NCBI RefSeq assembly: GCF_000719475.1
Contig: NZ_JOGO01000011.1
Location: forward strand, 1 to 64,000
Reading direction: 5' to 3'
Source of the DNA: Streptomyces sp. NRRL F-5630
GTDB taxonomy: Bacteria > Actinomycetota > Actinomycetes > Streptomycetales > Streptomycetaceae
Length of the DNA stretch: 64,000 nucleotides
Shown: one piece after another, positions 26,789-34,923 of the stretch
Position numbering within the stretch: the stretch's first letter is position 1
Layout: each line of letters begins with the position of its first letter
The notes under the pieces: model-generated
Database searches by the model: none
Seen by the model: the letters and a program-made list of their open reading frames with translations, nothing else
Told to the model about the DNA's origin: nothing
Program-made: the position numbers and the translations under genes

Positions 26789-26825
26789 GAGGCCGGGCAC
26801 CGCTTCCCCAGCGGTGCCCGGCCTC
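26789..26825. terminator. Bidirectional terminator
   Basis: A 16-bp perfect stem starting GAGGCCGGGCACCGCT with a TCCCC loop sits in the gap between the convergent DUF3817 and SDR genes. Confidence 0.8.
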
Positions 26826-26855
26826 TTCGCGTCCCTCCGCGTCCTCAGCCCCGTG

Positions 26856-27557
26856 TCACCACGGCAGCGGGCCCTCGCGGTCCACCACTCGCCCCGTGCC
26901 CGCCGACGCGTCCTCCGTGGCGAGTGCCACGATCGCGTCGGTGCCCTCCGTGACGGTCTGCGTGCCCGTGTGGTGGTTGAGGTCGGTCGCCGTGTAGCCG
27001 GGGTCGGCCGCGTTGAAACGGACGCCCTCGACGCCTCGCGCGTACTGCGTCGTGAGCATCGCCACCGCCGCCTTGGACGAGGTGTAGAGCGGGGAGACGA
27101 CCGAGTGCTCGACGCGCTCCGGGTCGTGCGTGAGCGTCTGCGAGCCGAGCCCGCTCGTCACGTTGATGACGCGCGGGTCCGCCGACTCCCGCAGCAGCGG
27201 CAGGAAGGCGTGCGTCATCCGCACGATGCCGAGGACGTTCACCTCGAACACCGAGAGCGCGTCCTCGCCCGTGAGCGCGGCGGCCTCCTTGAGGGGGCCC
27301 GTGATGCCCGCGTTGTTGATCAGGACATCGATACGGCCCTCGTGCGCCGCCACGTCCCGCGCCGCCGCCTCCACGGACGCGGAGTCCGCGACGTCGAGCG
27401 CCACCCAGCGGCCCCCGACCTCCTCGGCGACGGCCCGCCCGCGTTCCGCGTCACGGGCGCCGACGAGGGCGGTGTGGCCGAGCGCCGAGAGGCGACGGGC
27501 GGTTTCGAGTCCGAGGCCGCGAGCGGCCCCGCTGATGAGAGTGATCGTGCTGGTCAT
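26856..27557 (-). CDS. Short-chain dehydrogenase/reductase
   Basis: 233 residues. Classical SDR: the nucleotide-binding turn SGAARGLGL at about 9-17, NNAG in the middle, catalytic Ser in NVTSGLGS and Tyr/Lys in YTSSKAA. The fold and size match NAD(P)-dependent oxidoreductases; the substrate is unknown. It stands alone, convergent with the DUF3817 gene, in the place where I would expect icmA from S. coelicolor synteny. Confidence 0.9.
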   Translation of the reverse strand: MTSTITLISGAARGLGLETARRLSALGHTALVGARDAERGRAVAEEVGGRWVALDVADSASVEAAARDVAAHEGRIDVLINNAGITGPLKEAAALTGEDALSVFEVNVLGIVRMTHAFLPLLRESADPRVINVTSGLGSQTLTHDPERVEHSVVSPLYTSSKAAVAMLTTQYARGVEGVRFNAADPGYTATDLNHHTGTQTVTEGTDAIVALATEDASAGTGRVVDREGPLPW

Positions 27558-27769
27558 GTCTGAGAGAGTGCGCCCTCCGCGGGGCCTTATCCAGGCACCG
27601 CTCAACGGTAGGAACGCCCGTCCCACCTTCGCCGGACCCCCGACGGACAGGCGTTCGGGGGTGGGGGGCGTTCGTCGCCGGCCCGCGCCGCGCCCCCCGG
27701 CCCGTCCCTCCAGCCGTCCCACGCACACCGCCCGCCGCCCCACGCACACCCACGCAAGGACCCGCCGAC

Positions 27770-28423
27770 TCAGCCCTCCAGGCCCTCGATCAGCAGGGCG
27801 GCGAGGCGTCGCGACCACTCCTCGTCCACCGGCTCCGCGCTCACCAGGGCCCGGTGCACGACCGTGCCCGCGATGACGTCGAAGATGAGGTCCGCGCTGC
27901 GGGCCGCCGAGACGGGGTCGGGGTCGCGGGGGATCTCGCCGCGGTCCTGGGCGCGGCGGCGGCCGAGCAGGACGAGGCGTTTCTGGCGGTCGACGATGGC
28001 GGAGCGGATGCGGTCGCGCAGCGCCTCGTCGCGGGTCGACTCGGCGATGACGGCCATGAGGGAGGTGCGGGTCTCGGGGCGCTCCAGGAGCCGCGCGAAG
28101 CGCAGCACGACGGCCGAGACATCGCCCGCGAGGCTGCCGCAGTCCGGGAGTTCGAGTGCGTCGAAGAGCACGGCGACCGCGTCCACGACGAGTTCGTTCT
28201 TCCCCGCCCAGCGCCGGTAGAGCGTCGTCTTCGCGACGCCCGCGCGCGCGGCCACGTCCCCGAGCGTCAGCCCCGACCAGCCCGACTCGACGAGCACCTC
28301 GCGCGTCGCGGCGAGGATCGCGGCATCGGCCGCCGCGCTGCGGGGCCGTCCCGAGCGGTGCCGCTCGGGCGGCGGCGCCGGGGAGGGCGTCGCGCCGGAC
28401 GGAGGGAGGTCGGAGGCGGGCAT
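27770..28423 (-). CDS. TetR/AcrR-family regulator
   Basis: 217 residues. The N-terminal 30 residues are Pro/Ser-rich; the HTH domain follows at about 33-80 with LTLGDVAARAGVAKTTLYRRWAGKN, classic TetR. The C-terminal ligand domain is of the type with AARSADLIFDVIAGTVVHRAL. No ribosome site; TATGGT 6 nt upstream suggests a leaderless mRNA. A 12-bp palindrome covers the promoter, consistent with autorepression. The target gene is not evident; neighbours are an SDR and a thioredoxin-like gene. Confidence 0.9.
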   Translation of the reverse strand: MPASDLPPSGATPSPAPPPERHRSGRPRSAAADAAILAATREVLVESGWSGLTLGDVAARAGVAKTTLYRRWAGKNELVVDAVAVLFDALELPDCGSLAGDVSAVVLRFARLLERPETRTSLMAVIAESTRDEALRDRIRSAIVDRQKRLVLLGRRRAQDRGEIPRDPDPVSAARSADLIFDVIAGTVVHRALVSAEPVDEEWSRRLAALLIEGLEG

Positions 28424-28445
28424 GGCGTGACCATACCGGCCGGTA
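28424..28445 (-). promoter_or_regulatory. tetR promoter with TACCGGCCGGTA palindrome
   Basis: TATGGT (28435-28430, minus strand) is 6 nt before the ATG. The perfect 12-bp palindrome TACCGGCCGGTA at 28434-28445 abuts and overlaps it, typical of TetR autoregulation. The core also occurs at 25694 in the marR promoter. Confidence 0.6.
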
Positions 28446-28739
28446 GCACTGCGGGGTGTGAACGAGATCACCGCGCGCGGGACGGCTTCAGGAGTTACGC
28501 TACGACGCGTAGCGAAAAGCTCCTCGCCCCGTGCGAGGACGCTTCGAGCGGCAACCGCACCCGGGGTGGGGACCCCGGGGAACACGTGCCGCACCCGCCG
28601 CCCCGCGTGGTGCGCACACCCCGTACGGGTGACTTCGTACGGGCCGAGGAACGGTCCGCCCCCGGGTGAGGGCGCGGAGAGCCGGTGCATCCTGCACCTG
28701 GCTTTTCCGCCGTGGCGGCCGAAGGGGGAGGATGGGCCC
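28446..28739. other. Divergent intergenic between tetR and the thioredoxin-like gene
   Basis: This is the rest of the 316-bp gap. It holds the perfect inverted repeat CGCTACG-ACG-CGTAGCG at 28498-28514, which may be an operator for either flanking gene. No gene recognised. Confidence 0.5.
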
Positions 28740-29708
28740 ATGCAGCCACGGAACATGTCCATGAGCGGGGTCGTCGACCTCGCCGCGGTGAAGGCGGCCC
28801 AGGAGGCCAAGGCCAAGGCCGAGCAGGCGCGCGCCGAGCGTGCGCGCGGGGGCGACGCGGGGGCGGTCCCGCCCTCGGGCCTCGTCATCGACGTCGACGA
28901 GGCGGGCTTCGAGCGCGAGGTCCTCCAGCTCTCCACCGAAGTACCCGTCGTCATCGACTTCCAGGTCCCGCGGGCCGAGCCCTCGGCGGCGCTGAGCGCC
29001 GTGCTCGAACGCCTCGCCGTCGAGTACAACGGCCGGTTCGTCCTCGCGCGCGTCGACGCCGAGGCGAACCAGATGCTGTTGCAGCAGTTCGGGGTCCAGG
29101 GCATCCCCGCCGTCTTCGCCGTCGTCGCCGGTCAGGCGCTCCCGCTCTTCCAGGGCGCCGCGCCCGAGGAGCAGATCCGCCAGATCCTCGACCAGCTCAT
29201 CCAGGTCGGCGAGGAGCGCTTCGGCCTCACCGGAATCCAGGTCGACGCCTCCGCCGCCGCAGGAGCCCCCGCCGAGGAGGAGCCCGCCGGTCCCTACGAC
29301 CACCTCCTCCAGGCCGCCGTGGACGCCCTCGACTCCGGCGACTTCGCGGGCGCCGTCCAGGCGTACCGCAACGTCCTGGCCGACGACCCGGCCAACACGG
29401 AGGCCAAGCTCGGGCTCGCGCAGGCCGAACTCCTGCGCCGGGTCTCCGGGCTGGATCCGGCGAAGGTCCGCAGCGAGGCCGCCGAGCGCCCCAAGGACGT
29501 CTCCGCGCAGCTCGCGGCGGCCGACCTCGATCTCGCGGGCGGTCACGTCGAGGACGCCTTCGGGCGCATCGTCGACACCATCCGCCAGGTCTTCGGCGAG
29601 GACCGCGACACGGCGCGCCTGCGCCTCCTCGACCTCTTCGAGGTCGTGGGCCCCGACGACCCGCGCGTCGTGGCGGCCCGTCAGGCCCTCGCGCGCGTGC
29701 TCTTCTAG
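28740..29708 (+). CDS. Thioredoxin/TPR co-chaperone-like protein (CnoX/YbbN-like)
   Basis: 322 residues from ATG 28740, with GGGGGAGG upstream. Residues 1-45 are a charged linker, 50-160 a thioredoxin fold (VPVVIDFQVP, RVDAEANQMLLQQFGVQGIPAVFAV with the conserved cis-Pro), and 185-322 TPR-like helices (LDSGDFAGAVQAYRNVLADDP). The CxxC active site is replaced: the strand ends FQVPRAEPS with no cysteine, so it cannot act as a disulfide reductase. The layout fits the CnoX/YbbN chaperedoxin group. It is monocistronic and followed by a terminator. Confidence 0.88.
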   Translation: MQPRNMSMSGVVDLAAVKAAQEAKAKAEQARAERARGGDAGAVPPSGLVIDVDEAGFEREVLQLSTEVPVVIDFQVPRAEPSAALSAVLERLAVEYNGRFVLARVDAEANQMLLQQFGVQGIPAVFAVVAGQALPLFQGAAPEEQIRQILDQLIQVGEERFGLTGIQVDASAAAGAPAEEEPAGPYDHLLQAAVDALDSGDFAGAVQAYRNVLADDPANTEAKLGLAQAELLRRVSGLDPAKVRSEAAERPKDVSAQLAAADLDLAGGHVEDAFGRIVDTIRQVFGEDRDTARLRLLDLFEVVGPDDPRVVAARQALARVLF

Positions 29709-29771
29709 GCCGGTAACCGGGCATATGCCCCTGTTCCGTGCCCCGGTGGATTTGGCGACACGGCGACCCGC

Positions 29772-29810
29772 GCACCCCCTCTTTGCCAAAACTTGGCAAA
29801 GAGGGGGTGC
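29772..29810. terminator. Long-stem terminator
   Basis: An 18-bp perfect stem (GCACCCCCTCTTTGCCAA with its complement) and 3-nt loop AAC, followed by TGTTACTTGT, lies 64 bp after the thioredoxin-like gene. Confidence 0.8.
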
Positions 29811-29940
29811 TGTTACTTGTAGTAAGAGGAGCCCGACCTTCCGTCGCTCCTCGTGGGGTGATGTCCGGGTATGCGCCCTTGTGCGAAGCGACTTTCCGTG
29901 CCATCGGGGGGCGTGGCCGATGTCCTGCGGTCATGTCCGC

Positions 29941-29956
29941 GTTACCAGTCAGTAAC
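29941..29956. promoter_or_regulatory. Inverted repeat GTTAC-N6-GTAAC (putative operator)
   Basis: Perfect 5-bp arms around CAGTCA, 365 bp upstream of the DUF6230 gene. The geometry is like TetR or GntR-type sites. The regulator is unknown. Confidence 0.45.
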
Positions 29957-30320
29957 GAACCCCTTGTGCGGGAACTCCGAATGCACCACGATCGGGCACG
30001 CTCGGTCCACTGCCTCCGGTCCGACAGCCAATCGGCGCCCGGGGGTTCAGGGTCCCCACCGGGCGGGCCGGAGTCCTCGCGGGCGCCGGCCGGGACAGGG
30101 GGGTCTCCGCCGGTCGGCGGGGCCTGTCCACGGGTTGCGTGAAGGCGCGGCCAAGTGGTTGTCGCTCGGGGGTGATCGCCGGAGATCAGCGCGCCGCAGG
30201 CGCGACGCGTCCCCGGCGCTCCTTCCCGAGGACGTAGCGCTTCTCCCATCCCTGCCCACGACCGCCGCCTGAGCGGCGGGCGGCACGGGCCCGGGATGTA
30301 CGTCCGAGAAGGAGGAAATC

Positions 30321-30941
30321 ATGGAATCTGTCGCTCGTGGCGGGACCAGATGGCGTCGTTTCGCCGTCGTCATGGTCCCGGGTGTCGCTGCCACGGCGGC
30401 CATCGGGGTCGCGGTGGCGCAGGGCGCGCTCGCGGCGTCGTTCAGCGTGTCGGGCCAGCAGTTCAAGGTCTCGGCGGACCGGCTCGAAGGTGAGGGCTTC
30501 GCGCAGTACGGCGGCATGGACGTCGAGTCGGACGGGAAGACCGGTCACGCCGTGGCCATCTCGTCGTTCGACGACGCCAAGCTGTACAACATGTGCCAGT
30601 CGGTCGTGACGCCGAACGTCCCGCTCGTCGGCACGATCACGCTCAAGCTCAACGCCGGTACGAAGAAGGGCCAGCCGGCGGTCGCCCACAACCTCTACGT
30701 CGACCTGGACGACCTCTCCGGTGAGGCCACGTTCGAGGACATCGACATCGGCGTGGCGGCGGGGGCCAAGACCCGCGGCCCCGCGCTCGCGAAGAACACC
30801 CCCTCGGGCGCCTTCGCACAGCAGGCGAGGAAGGCCACGATCGAGGACATCAAGCAGACGGCCTGGGCCACCACGGCGGGCACGTTCAAGCTGAGCGGGC
30901 TGCACATGTCGCTGCACAAGGGCGTCAAGGAGTGCTACTGA
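30321..30941 (+). CDS. DUF6230 secreted protein (often mislabelled cholesterol esterase)
   Basis: 206 residues with a strong ribosome site (AAGGAGGAAATC). Signal or anchor segment at about 14-38 (WRRFAVVMVPGVAATAAIGV...AQGALA) and a beta-rich exported domain. Conserved landmarks are FSVSGQQFKVSADRLEGEGF, a single Cys in YNMCQSVV and a C-terminal Cys in KECY, which could form a disulfide. There is no GxSxG or other esterase motif, so the old label cholesterol esterase is unsupported. First of a three-gene cluster with DUF6114 and another beta-rich exported protein. Confidence 0.85.
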   Translation: MESVARGGTRWRRFAVVMVPGVAATAAIGVAVAQGALAASFSVSGQQFKVSADRLEGEGFAQYGGMDVESDGKTGHAVAISSFDDAKLYNMCQSVVTPNVPLVGTITLKLNAGTKKGQPAVAHNLYVDLDDLSGEATFEDIDIGVAAGAKTRGPALAKNTPSGAFAQQARKATIEDIKQTAWATTAGTFKLSGLHMSLHKGVKECY

Positions 30942-31153
30942 GCACCCCCGACGGGACGGGTCCCACGGGCTCCCGTCCCGCCGCGTTCTGACCGCGTGAC
31001 CGTGGGCGGCCCCGGCGGGCCGTCCACGGGGCGCGGGCCCTTCGGCACGCGGGCCCTCCCCGTACGGGCCGGGACGGCAGCGCCGCCGCGCCCCGCACGG
31101 GTGTCCTCGTGCCCCTTCATCCACGCATAGCCGGTTCCAGGGAGCTGTTTTCC

Positions 31154-31759
31154 ATGAGCGCCGAGTCCCCAGGGCTGAGCGACGACCGACTGCACGCCTG
31201 GCGAACGCGGTTCCGCAACTGGCGGGGCACCCGGCCCTTCTGGGCCGGTCTGCTGACGCTGCTGGGCGGCATACCCATCGCCTACATCCCCTACAACGAC
31301 CTCAAGCTGGGGCAGCTCACCGTCCGCATGTCGACGACTGCGGGCGCGGGCTCCCTCATCATCGGGGTCCTGCTCATCACCCTCGGCCTGACGATGTGGT
31401 ACCAGGCGCAGGTGCGGGTCTTCGCCGGAGTCGCGGCGATCCTCCTCGCCCTGGTCTCGCTCCCGGTCTCCAACTTCGGCGGCTTCGTCGTCGGCTTCCT
31501 CCTCGCCCTCTTCGGCGGCAGCCTCGCGCTCGCCTGGGTGCCGGACAAGAAGGCGAGGGGCGGGAAGCCCGCCGCGGCCGACGCGCCGGCCGACGACCCG
31601 AGCGGCGACCCCGCCCCCGAGGGCCACGGCGGCCCGGACGCGGGCCCCGGCCCCGTACCGCCGCGGCAGCCCGGACCCGCCGGGGACGATGCCCCGGCCG
31701 GGGACGGCGGGCGCCCCTACGCGCACCTCGCCGACGGTGGTGGGCACCGTGCCGAATGA
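31154..31759 (+). CDS. DUF6114 integral membrane protein
   Basis: 201 residues from ATG 31154, GGAG 9 nt upstream. Four hydrophobic segments between about 30 and 135: FWAGLLTLLGGIPIAYIPY, GSLIIGVLLITLGLTMWY, VFAGVAAILLALVSLPVS and GFVVGFLLALFGGSLALAWVP. The C-terminal 65 residues are Pro/Gly/Asp-rich and cytoplasmic or disordered. Its 3' end overlaps the next gene by 11 nt. Always found with DUF6230 as far as I recall, so the two likely act together in the envelope. Confidence 0.88.
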   Translation: MSAESPGLSDDRLHAWRTRFRNWRGTRPFWAGLLTLLGGIPIAYIPYNDLKLGQLTVRMSTTAGAGSLIIGVLLITLGLTMWYQAQVRVFAGVAAILLALVSLPVSNFGGFVVGFLLALFGGSLALAWVPDKKARGGKPAAADAPADDPSGDPAPEGHGGPDAGPGPVPPRQPGPAGDDAPAGDGGRPYAHLADGGGHRAE

Positions 31760-33179
31760 CGAGTTGCACCCGGGGGAGGCGCGCAGACCGGGTCCCCGGC
31801 ACGCGGCGCCGCGCAAGTCGGTCCTGACCAAGTTCCGGATACCCGCGGGCAAGGCGATGGCCCTCGCGGCCATGCCGACGGCCGTCTTCGTCGGCATGGG
31901 GCTCACCCCGCGCCTCGCGCTCGCCGACGACAAGACCGACCTCCCCTTCGCGCCCGGCCCCTGCGTGACCCGCTCCGACGAGCCGAGCCAGGAGCCTTCC
32001 GCCTCCGCCTCCGCCTCCACGAAGCCCTCGCCCTCGGGGAGCACGAGCCCGGGTGCCTCCCCCTCGCCCTCCGCGACGCCGCACCCCTCCGCCTCGGACG
32101 GGGCCGAGGACGACGCGAAGGACGAGGCCGAGGACGCCGCGAAGGACAGGCCGGGCACCCCCGCTGCCGAGCAGGAGGGGGCGGACGCGAGCACAGGGGC
32201 GAAGACCGAGGAGAAGGCCCAGGACGCGCCCTCGGCGAGCCCCACGCCCAGCGCCTCCGAGAAGGCGAAGAACCCGCTCGACCCGCTGGGTCTCGGCGAC
32301 GCCCTCAAGGACCTCTTCACGCCGAAGGACGGTAAGGACGCGGACGCGTCCGGCGAGGAGAAGCCCGCCGAGGACGACAAGACGGCGGACGCCCCGGACT
32401 CGGACGCCAAGGCCGACGACAAGGCGGACGAGAAGGGCGCCGACGACAAGAAGGCGGACGACGGGAAGGCGGACCGCAAGGCCGCCGCGGACGGCGCCCG
32501 GGACTCCGGGACGGACGACGCCACCGAGCCCCGCACCCTCAAGGACGACCTCAGCGACGCCGCGCGCGCCGCCGGTGCCTCCGAGGAGGACATCGCCGAG
32601 GGCGCCCGCAAGGCCGAGGAGCAGAACGCCAAGGGCCCGCGGAGCGAGAAGGCGGACGAGGCGGGCAAGGGCGACGGGCCCGAGCCCTACCCCTGCCCCA
32701 CCCACGACGCGAAGGCGCTCGCCGACGCCGACGTGGACGAGAGCTACCCGCGCGTCCCCGAGGAACCCTGGACCCTGCACACCACGAAGCTGAGCCTGCA
32801 CGGGCTCGGCTACGACGGCATCGTCAAGGTGCGCACGTCGAGCGGCACGGTCAAGAACGTCCTCAAGTTCACCGCGACCGGCATCGACATCAAGGACCTG
32901 CACCAGACCGCCGTGGGCCCCGGCGCGTACACGACGCACGTCAAGGGCGCTCCGGGCTCCACGTCGACGATCCGCGACGGCAAGGTCACGATGTACACGG
33001 AGGAGCTGAAGGGGAAGCTGCTCGGCCTCATCCCGGTCGACTTCACGCCCGACAGCCCGCCGCCGCTGACCCTGCCCGAGCTGTTCTTCACGGAGGTCAC
33101 CGTCGTCCAGGCCGGTCAGTTCGGCGGCACGCTCACCATTCCGGGTCTGCACAACTACCTGGACAAGAGCGGCGGCTGA
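31749..33179 (+). CDS. Exported protein with acidic linker and DUF6230-like beta domain
   Basis: About 476 residues from GTG 31749; GTG codons a few positions upstream are possible starts. A basic stretch and hydrophobic segment (about 30-58, AGKAMALAAMPTAVFVGMGL, then ALADD) is a signal peptide. Residues 65-330 are an Ala/Asp/Lys/Ser-rich low-complexity linker. The C-terminal 140 residues look like the DUF6230 fold (KFTATGIDIKDLHQTAVG, FGGTLTIPGLHNYLD). The stop-start overlap with DUF6114 indicates one transcript. Role unknown; probably cell-wall-facing. Confidence 0.78.
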   Translation: MPNDELHPGEARRPGPRHAAPRKSVLTKFRIPAGKAMALAAMPTAVFVGMGLTPRLALADDKTDLPFAPGPCVTRSDEPSQEPSASASASTKPSPSGSTSPGASPSPSATPHPSASDGAEDDAKDEAEDAAKDRPGTPAAEQEGADASTGAKTEEKAQDAPSASPTPSASEKAKNPLDPLGLGDALKDLFTPKDGKDADASGEEKPAEDDKTADAPDSDAKADDKADEKGADDKKADDGKADRKAAADGARDSGTDDATEPRTLKDDLSDAARAAGASEEDIAEGARKAEEQNAKGPRSEKADEAGKGDGPEPYPCPTHDAKALADADVDESYPRVPEEPWTLHTTKLSLHGLGYDGIVKVRTSSGTVKNVLKFTATGIDIKDLHQTAVGPGAYTTHVKGAPGSTSTIRDGKVTMYTEELKGKLLGLIPVDFTPDSPPPLTLPELFFTEVTVVQAGQFGGTLTIPGLHNYLDKSGG

Positions 33180-33201
33180 GCCCACGAGCCCGGAGGTCCC
33201 G

Positions 33202-33251
33202 GGCACAGGGAAGGGGCGCCCCGCGATCGCGGGGCGCCCCTTCCCTGTGCC
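33202..33251. terminator. 50-bp perfect palindrome terminator
   Basis: Every base from 33202 to 33251 is matched around the centre at 33226/33227, giving 25-bp arms without spacer. It lies between the stops of the DUF6230 cluster and the convergent pyk gene and probably terminates both. Confidence 0.85.
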
Positions 33252-33275
33252 GTTCCGCTGTGCGCGGAGTCCTGC

Positions 33276-34706
33276 TCAGTCCTGCCGGTTGTCGCCCAGG
33301 TGGTGGACCCGGACGAGGTTCGTCGAGCCGGGGACGCCGGGGGGCGAGCCCGCCGTGATGACCACGGTGTCGCCGTCCTTGAGCGAGCCCAGCTTCACCG
33401 TCTCGGCGTCCACGAGGTCGACCATCGCGTCCGTCGTCTCCACGTGCGGCACGAGGTACGGGGTCACGCCCCAGCTCAGCGCGAGCTGGTTGCGGGTGGC
33501 CTCGTCCGTCGTGAAGGCGAGGACCGGCTGCGCCGTGCGGTAGCGGGCCAGGCGGCGCGCGGTGTCGCCGGACTGCGTGAAGGCGACGAGCGCGTTCGCG
33601 TCGAGGAAGTCCGCGATCTCGGCGGCGGCACGGGCGACCGAACCGCTCTGCGTGCGCGGCTTCTTGCCCTCGTCGAGCGGCTTGAGGCCCTGCGAGAGCA
33701 GCGCCTCCTCGGCCGCCGTGACGATCTTCGACATCGTCTTGACGGTCTCGATCGGGTACGCGCCCACGCTCGACTCGGCCGAGAGCATGACCGCGTCCGC
33801 GCCGTCCAGGATCGCGTTCGCGACGTCGCTCGCCTCGGCGCGCGTCGGACGCGAGTTGGTGATCATGGACTCCATCATCTGGGTCGCCACGACCACCGGC
33901 TTGGCGTTGCGCCGGCACATCTCCACGAGGCGCTTCTGCACCAGCGGGACCTTCTCCAGCGGGTACTCCACGGCGAGGTCGCCGCGCGCCACCATGACGG
34001 CGTCGAAGGCGAGGACGACCTCCTCCATGTTCGCGACGGCCTGCGGCTTCTCGACCTTGGCGATGACGGGGAGGCGCTTGCCCTCCTCGTCCATGATCTT
34101 GTGGACGTCCTTGACGTCCGAGGCGTCGCGCACGAAGGAGAGCGCGATCATGTCGGCCCCGGTGCGCAGCGCGAAGCGGAGGTCCTCGACGTCCTTCTCG
34201 GAGAGCGCGGGGACGTTCACGGCCGCGCCGGGCAGGTTGATGCCCTTGTGGTCGGAGACCACGCCGCCCTCGATGACGATGGTGTGCACCTTGGGGCCCT
34301 CGACGGAGGTGACCTTCAGCTCGACGTTGCCGTCGTTGATGAGGATCGGGTCGCCCTTGGCGACGTCACCCGGGAGGCCCTTGTACGTCGTGCCGCAGAT
34401 CGTGCGGTCGCCCTGGACGTCCTCGACGGTGATGGTGAACTCGTCGCCCCGTACGAGCTCCACGGGGCCGTCCGCGAAGGTCTCCAGGCGGATCTTCGGC
34501 CCCTGGAGGTCGAAGAGGACCCCGACGGTCCGGCCCGCGTCCTCGGCGGCCTTGCGGACGCGCTGGTACCGGCCGAGGTGTTCTTCGTGCGAGCCGTGGC
34601 TCATGTTGAGCCGGGCCACGTTCATGCCGGCTTCGATAAGGGCCTTCAGCTGATCGTACGAGTCGACGGCTGGACCGAGAGTGCAGACGATTTTGGAACG
34701 GCGCAT
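33276..34706 (-). CDS. pyk: Pyruvate kinase
   Basis: 476 residues. Converts phosphoenolpyruvate and ADP to pyruvate and ATP. Conserved parts: N-terminal KIVCTLGPA, ARLNMSHG, FDLQGPKIR, the catalytic-lysine region VIAKVEKPQAV, the metal-binding MVARGDLAVE, and ATQMMESM. The C-terminal regulatory domain is present. Upstream, TAGGAT then 7 nt precedes ATG 34706; this could be a -10 of a leaderless mRNA or AGGA could serve as a weak ribosome site. Recalled S. coelicolor counterpart: pyk2 (SCO5423). Confidence 0.97.
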   Translation of the reverse strand: MRRSKIVCTLGPAVDSYDQLKALIEAGMNVARLNMSHGSHEEHLGRYQRVRKAAEDAGRTVGVLFDLQGPKIRLETFADGPVELVRGDEFTITVEDVQGDRTICGTTYKGLPGDVAKGDPILINDGNVELKVTSVEGPKVHTIVIEGGVVSDHKGINLPGAAVNVPALSEKDVEDLRFALRTGADMIALSFVRDASDVKDVHKIMDEEGKRLPVIAKVEKPQAVANMEEVVLAFDAVMVARGDLAVEYPLEKVPLVQKRLVEMCRRNAKPVVVATQMMESMITNSRPTRAEASDVANAILDGADAVMLSAESSVGAYPIETVKTMSKIVTAAEEALLSQGLKPLDEGKKPRTQSGSVARAAAEIADFLDANALVAFTQSGDTARRLARYRTAQPVLAFTTDEATRNQLALSWGVTPYLVPHVETTDAMVDLVDAETVKLGSLKDGDTVVITAGSPPGVPGSTNLVRVHHLGDNRQD

Positions 34707-34923
34707 GAGGCAAATCCTATCGGTTTGTTTCGGGGCGGGATTAACGGACTACCGGAAGAACACATGGGCGCGGGACCGCTCAGACGAAAGGGTTTCCCGC
34801 GGCGGGGAACCGCTGAAGTGGGCGACATATGGGCGCCGCCGCGCTCAGGTGGGCCGCCCGGAATACCGTGCGAACGGCCCGGAAACGGCTCCCGAAATCG
34901 TGGCGCGAGCGGCCCGCCCGAAT

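Larger units (their letters stand above)
29709..30320. other. Intergenic 612 bp with hairpin and operator-like repeat
   Basis: The longest comparatively AT-rich gap of the window. It contains the palindrome GGGCATATGCCC at 29719-29730, the terminator at 29772-29810, the inverted repeat at 29941-29956, and GAAGGAGGAAATC before the next gene. No coding region recognised; short frames lack ribosome sites. Confidence 0.6.

Noticed and set aside
30321..30941. Cholesterol esterase function
   Set aside because: No GxSxG or other hydrolase motif; the label is inherited.
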